Program-made: the position numbers and the translations under genes
In this document: positions 60,620-64,000 of the stretch, in pieces
Position numbering within the stretch: the stretch's first letter is position 1
Layout: each line of letters starts with the position of its first letter
Notes under the pieces: generated by a model
Database searches by the model: none
Seen by the model: only the letters and a program-made list of their open reading frames with translations
Told to the model about the DNA's origin: nothing
Origin: Sphaerolaimus hirsutus
Taxonomy: Eukaryota; Nematoda; Chromadorea; Monhysterida; Sphaerolaimidae
Length of the DNA stretch: 64,000 nucleotides
Direction: 5' to 3'
NCBI GenBank assembly: GCA_964036195.1
Contig: CAXIWS010000562.1
Location: forward strand, 37,938-101,937

Positions 60620-63600
60620 CCCAACTATCAATACATAATAGCTATATTTTATACCATTGGAAAGCTGAAATTGTGAAGTTTCATTATCCACTGCTGACCA
60701 GTAGGTTCAATGTCATAAGTTTATACATAAGGTTTCAAAATGTACTGCATGAACTAATCTGGGTCAATCAAATCGCATGTGAGGCCAAAACTAAGGAGAC
60801 GTAACGGCTATATTTTATACCGTTGTGAAGCTGAGAACCTCCTCTTTCAGAATCAACAGCCTGCCCAGAGGCTCGCGTTAGCATTTTTATACCTAAGATT
60901 TCAAAACGTGCTGCACACACTACTCTTGGGTGATCGCATCGCATGTGAGGCCGGAACTAAGGAGACATAACGGCTATATTTTATACCGTTGCGAAGCTGA
61001 GAACCTCCTCTTTCAGAATCCACAGCCTCCCCGGAGGCTCGCGTTAGCTTTTTTATACCTAAGATTTCAAAACGTGATGTGCACCCTAATCTAGGGTTGA
61101 TTGTATCGCATGTGGGGCCGGAACCAGGAAAAACTCAATGCTGTGGTCTATACCATTGGAAAGCTTAGAAAATTCTCTTTCAGAAACTGCCACTCTCCAG
61201 AAGGTTCACTGTCACGATTTTATACATAAGATTTGAAAACGTGGAATGCGCCCCAATCAAGGGTTGATTGTATTGCATGTGAGGCCGGAACCAGGAAAAA
61301 CTGAATGCTGTGATTCATACCATTGGAAAGCTGAGATAATTCTTTTTCAGATAGTACCACTCTCCAGAAGGTTCACCGTCACGATTTTATACCTAAGATT
61401 TCAAAACATGCGGTTTGCAGAAATCCAAAGTTGATTGTATCGCATGTGAGGCCGGAACTAAGGAGACGTAACGGCTATATTTGGTACCGTTGCGAAGCTG
61501 AGAACATCCTCTATCAGAATCCACAACCTCCCCAGAGGCTCGCGTTAGGATTTTCATACCTAAGATTTCAAAACGTGCTGTGCGCCCTAATCTAGGTTTG
61601 ATTGTATCGCATGTGGGGCCGGAACCAGGAAAAACTGAATGCTGTGGTCTATACCATTGGAAAGCTTAGAAAATTCTCTTTCAGAATCTACCACTCTCCA
61701 GAAGGTTCACCATCACGATTTTATACATAAGATTTGAAAACATGGAATGCGCCCCAATCTATGGTCGATCCTATCGCATGTGAGGCCGGAGCCAGGAAAA
61801 ACTAAATGCTGTGATTCACACCATTAGAAAGCTTAGAACATTCTCTTTCAGAAACTGCCACTTTCCAGAAAATTCACCGTCACAATATTATACCTAAGAT
61901 TTCAAAACATGCGGTTTGCAGAAATCCAGGGTTGATCATATTGCATGTGAGGCCGGAACTAAGGAGACGTAACGGCTATATTTGATACTGTTGCGAAGCT
62001 GAGAACATCCTCTTTCAGAATCCACAGCCTCCCCAGAGGCTCGCGTTAGGATTTTTTACCTAAGATTTCAAAACATGCAGTTTGCAGAAATGCAGGGTCG
62101 ATCGTATCGCATGTGAGGCCGGAACTAAGGAGACGTAACGGCTATATTTGATACCGTTGCGAAGCTGAGAACATCCTCTATCAGAATCCACAGCCTCCCC
62201 AGAGGCTCGCGTTAGGATTTTTATACCTAAGATTTCAAAATGTGCTGTGCGCCCTAATCTAGGTTTGATTGTATCACATGTGGGGCCGGAACCAGGAAAA
62301 ACTAAATGCTGTGGTCTATACCATTGGAAAGCTTAGAAAATTCTCTTTCAGAATCTACCACTCTCCAGAAGGTTCACTGTCACGATTTTATACATAAGAT
62401 TTGAAAACATGGAATGCGCCCAAATCTAGGGTCGATCGTATTGCATGTGAGGCCGGAACCACGAAAAACTAAATGCTGTGATTCACACCATTGGAAAGCT
62501 TAGAAAATTCCCTTTCAGAAACTGCCACTTTACAGAAGGTTCACTGTCACGATTTTATACATAAGATTTGAAAATGTGCTGTTTGCAGAAATCCAGGGTC
62601 GATCGTATTGCATGTGAGGCCGGAACTAAGGAGACGTAACGGCTATATTTGATACCATTGCGAAGCTGAGAACGTCCCCTTTCAGAATCCACAGCCTCCC
62701 CAGAAGCTCGCGATAGGATTTTCATACCTAAGATTTCAAAACGTGCTGTGTGCCCTAATCTAGGTTTGATTGTATTGCATGTGGGGCCGGAACCAGGAAA
62801 AACTGAATGCTGTGGTCTATACCATTGGAAGCTTAGAAAATTCTCTTTCAGAAATCTACCACCCTCCAGAAGGTTCACCATCACAATTTAATACATAAGA
62901 TTTGAAAACATGGAATGCGCCCCAATCTATGGTCGATCGTATCGCATGTGAGGCCGGAGCCAGGAAAAACTAAATGCTGTGATTCACACCATTAGAAAGC
63001 TTAGAACATTCTGTTTCAGAAACTGCCACCTTTCCAGAAGGTTCACCGTCACGATATATATACCTAAGACTTCAAAACATGCGGTTTGCAGAAATCCAGG
63101 GTCGATCGTATTGCATGTGAGGCCGGAACTAAGGAGACGTAACGGCTATATTTGATACTGTTGCAAAGCTGAGAACATCCTCTTTCCAGCATCCACAGCC
63201 TCCCCAGAGGCTCGCGTTAGGATTTTTATACCTAACATTTCAAAACATGCAGTTTGCAGAAATGCAGGGTCGATCGTATCGCATGTGAGGCCGGAACTAA
63301 GGAGACGTAACATCTTTATTTTGATACCGTTGCGAAGCTGAGAACATCCTTTTTCAGAATCCACAGCCTCCCCAGAGGCTGTGGATTCTGAAAGAGGATG
63401 TTCTCAGCTTCGCAATGGTATAAAATATAGCCGTTACATCTCCTTAGCTCTGGCCTCACATGAGATGCAATCACCCAAGAGTAGTGCATGCAGCACGTTT
63501 TGAAATCTTAGGTATAAAATCGTGACAGTGAACCTTCTTGAGAGTGGTAGATTCTGAAAGAGAATTTTCTCAGCTTTCCAATGGTATAGACCACAGCATT

Positions 63601-64000
63601 TAGTTTTTCCTGGTTCCGACCTCACATTTGATGCTATCGACCCTCAATCAGGCCACACAGCATGTTTTGAAATCTTAGGTATAAAATGCTAACGCGAGCC
63701 TCTGGGGAGGCTGTGGATTCTAAAAGAGGATGTTCTCAGCTTCGCAATGGTATAAAATATAGCCGTTACGTCTCCTTAGCTCCGGCCTCACATGAGATGC
63801 AATCACCCAAGAGTAGTGCATGCAGTACGTTTTGAAAATCTTAGGTATAAAATCGTGACGGTTGAACTTTCTTGAGAGTGGTAGATTCTGAAAGAGAATT
63901 TGCTCAGCTTTCCAATGGTATAGACCACAGCATTTAGTTTTTCCTGGTTCCCGACCTCACATTTTATGCTATCGACCCTCAATTAGGCCACACAGCACGT
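60620..64000. repeat. ~167-bp satellite with 7-monomer higher-order repeat and inversion
   Basis: Monomers of two types alternate. Type A begins GGAACTAAGGAGACGTAACGG, type B GGAACCAGGAAAAACTGAATG; both continue with TATACCATTGGAAAGCT-like and AGATTTCAAAACATG blocks. Starts lie near 60787, 60955, 61122, 61288, 61455, 61620, 61788, 61955, 62113, 62287, 62456, 62620, 62787, 62957, 63124 and 63292, in the order AABBABB AABBABB AA. The 7-mer is about 1168 bp. At 63361-63385 (CAGCCTCCCCAGAGGCTGTG) the orientation flips and the array continues inverted to the edge. A diverged monomer starts it at about 60620. Frames here are not genes. Confidence 0.96.

Noticed and set aside
60607-63625. Many 60-110 aa frames in both directions
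   Set aside because: They recur with the satellite monomer period and have no coding signature.

Overview
This window looks like nuclear DNA of an invertebrate animal. It is AT-rich, its host genes are split by GT-AG introns into short exons, many of them phase 1, and one gene carries PAN/apple domains. Most of the sequence is transposon-derived: Ty3/Gypsy and BEL/Pao LTR elements, dozens of short inverted-repeat DNA elements, and a satellite array. I cannot name the species. No rRNA, tRNA, CRISPR array or bacterial-type operon was seen.

Layout. 1-5490: minus-strand Gypsy element with an uninterrupted gag-pol frame that runs off the left edge, plus a candidate LTR. 5560-13100: a field of repeat modules built on the palindrome ACTTGTGCACAAGT. 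It includes a 265-bp inverted repeat, 104-bp and 107-bp tandem arrays and a 180-bp duplication. Inside it, on the plus strand at 9326-11228, a four-exon gene for a small single-pass membrane protein can be assembled. 13128-16402: a decayed Gypsy pol interrupted by a hAT-type MITE. 16959-32369 (perhaps to 34590): plus-strand exons of a cysteine-rich, probably secreted protein. One of these exons is split by an apparently intact 9.2-kb BEL/Pao element (17379-26543) with identical LTRs, a 5-bp target duplication, gag, and a pol with an envelope-like C-terminal part. 26.7-38.8 kb: mostly MITEs. 38891-47064: minus-strand gene of at least 12 exons encoding a signal peptide, a Q/N/P/G-rich region and three PAN/apple domains; its introns hold four MITEs. 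47-56 kb: promoter-like sequence, more MITEs and two weak exon candidates. 56186-60180: a five-deep nest of DNA elements. 60620-64000: a satellite of about 167 bp with a 7-monomer higher-order repeat and an orientation switch.

Two themes run through the window. First, many different elements make exact or near-exact 8-bp target duplications and have hAT-like ends (CAGGG, TAGGGTGTC, TAGGGTTGG, TAGTGATG, CAGAGTTG, TAGCRTTG, CAACGATGG). Most have arms of short iterated motifs (CGATATT, GGAAAAC, GGCGCC, GGCACC, GTAAGT/GTAAAC), which suggests one transposition machinery spreading many unrelated-looking families. A second superfamily (CCGTATTT...AAATACGG) sits between TA dinucleotides. Second, the host genes are visible only as short exons between transposons; their models rest on matching splice phases and domain signatures.
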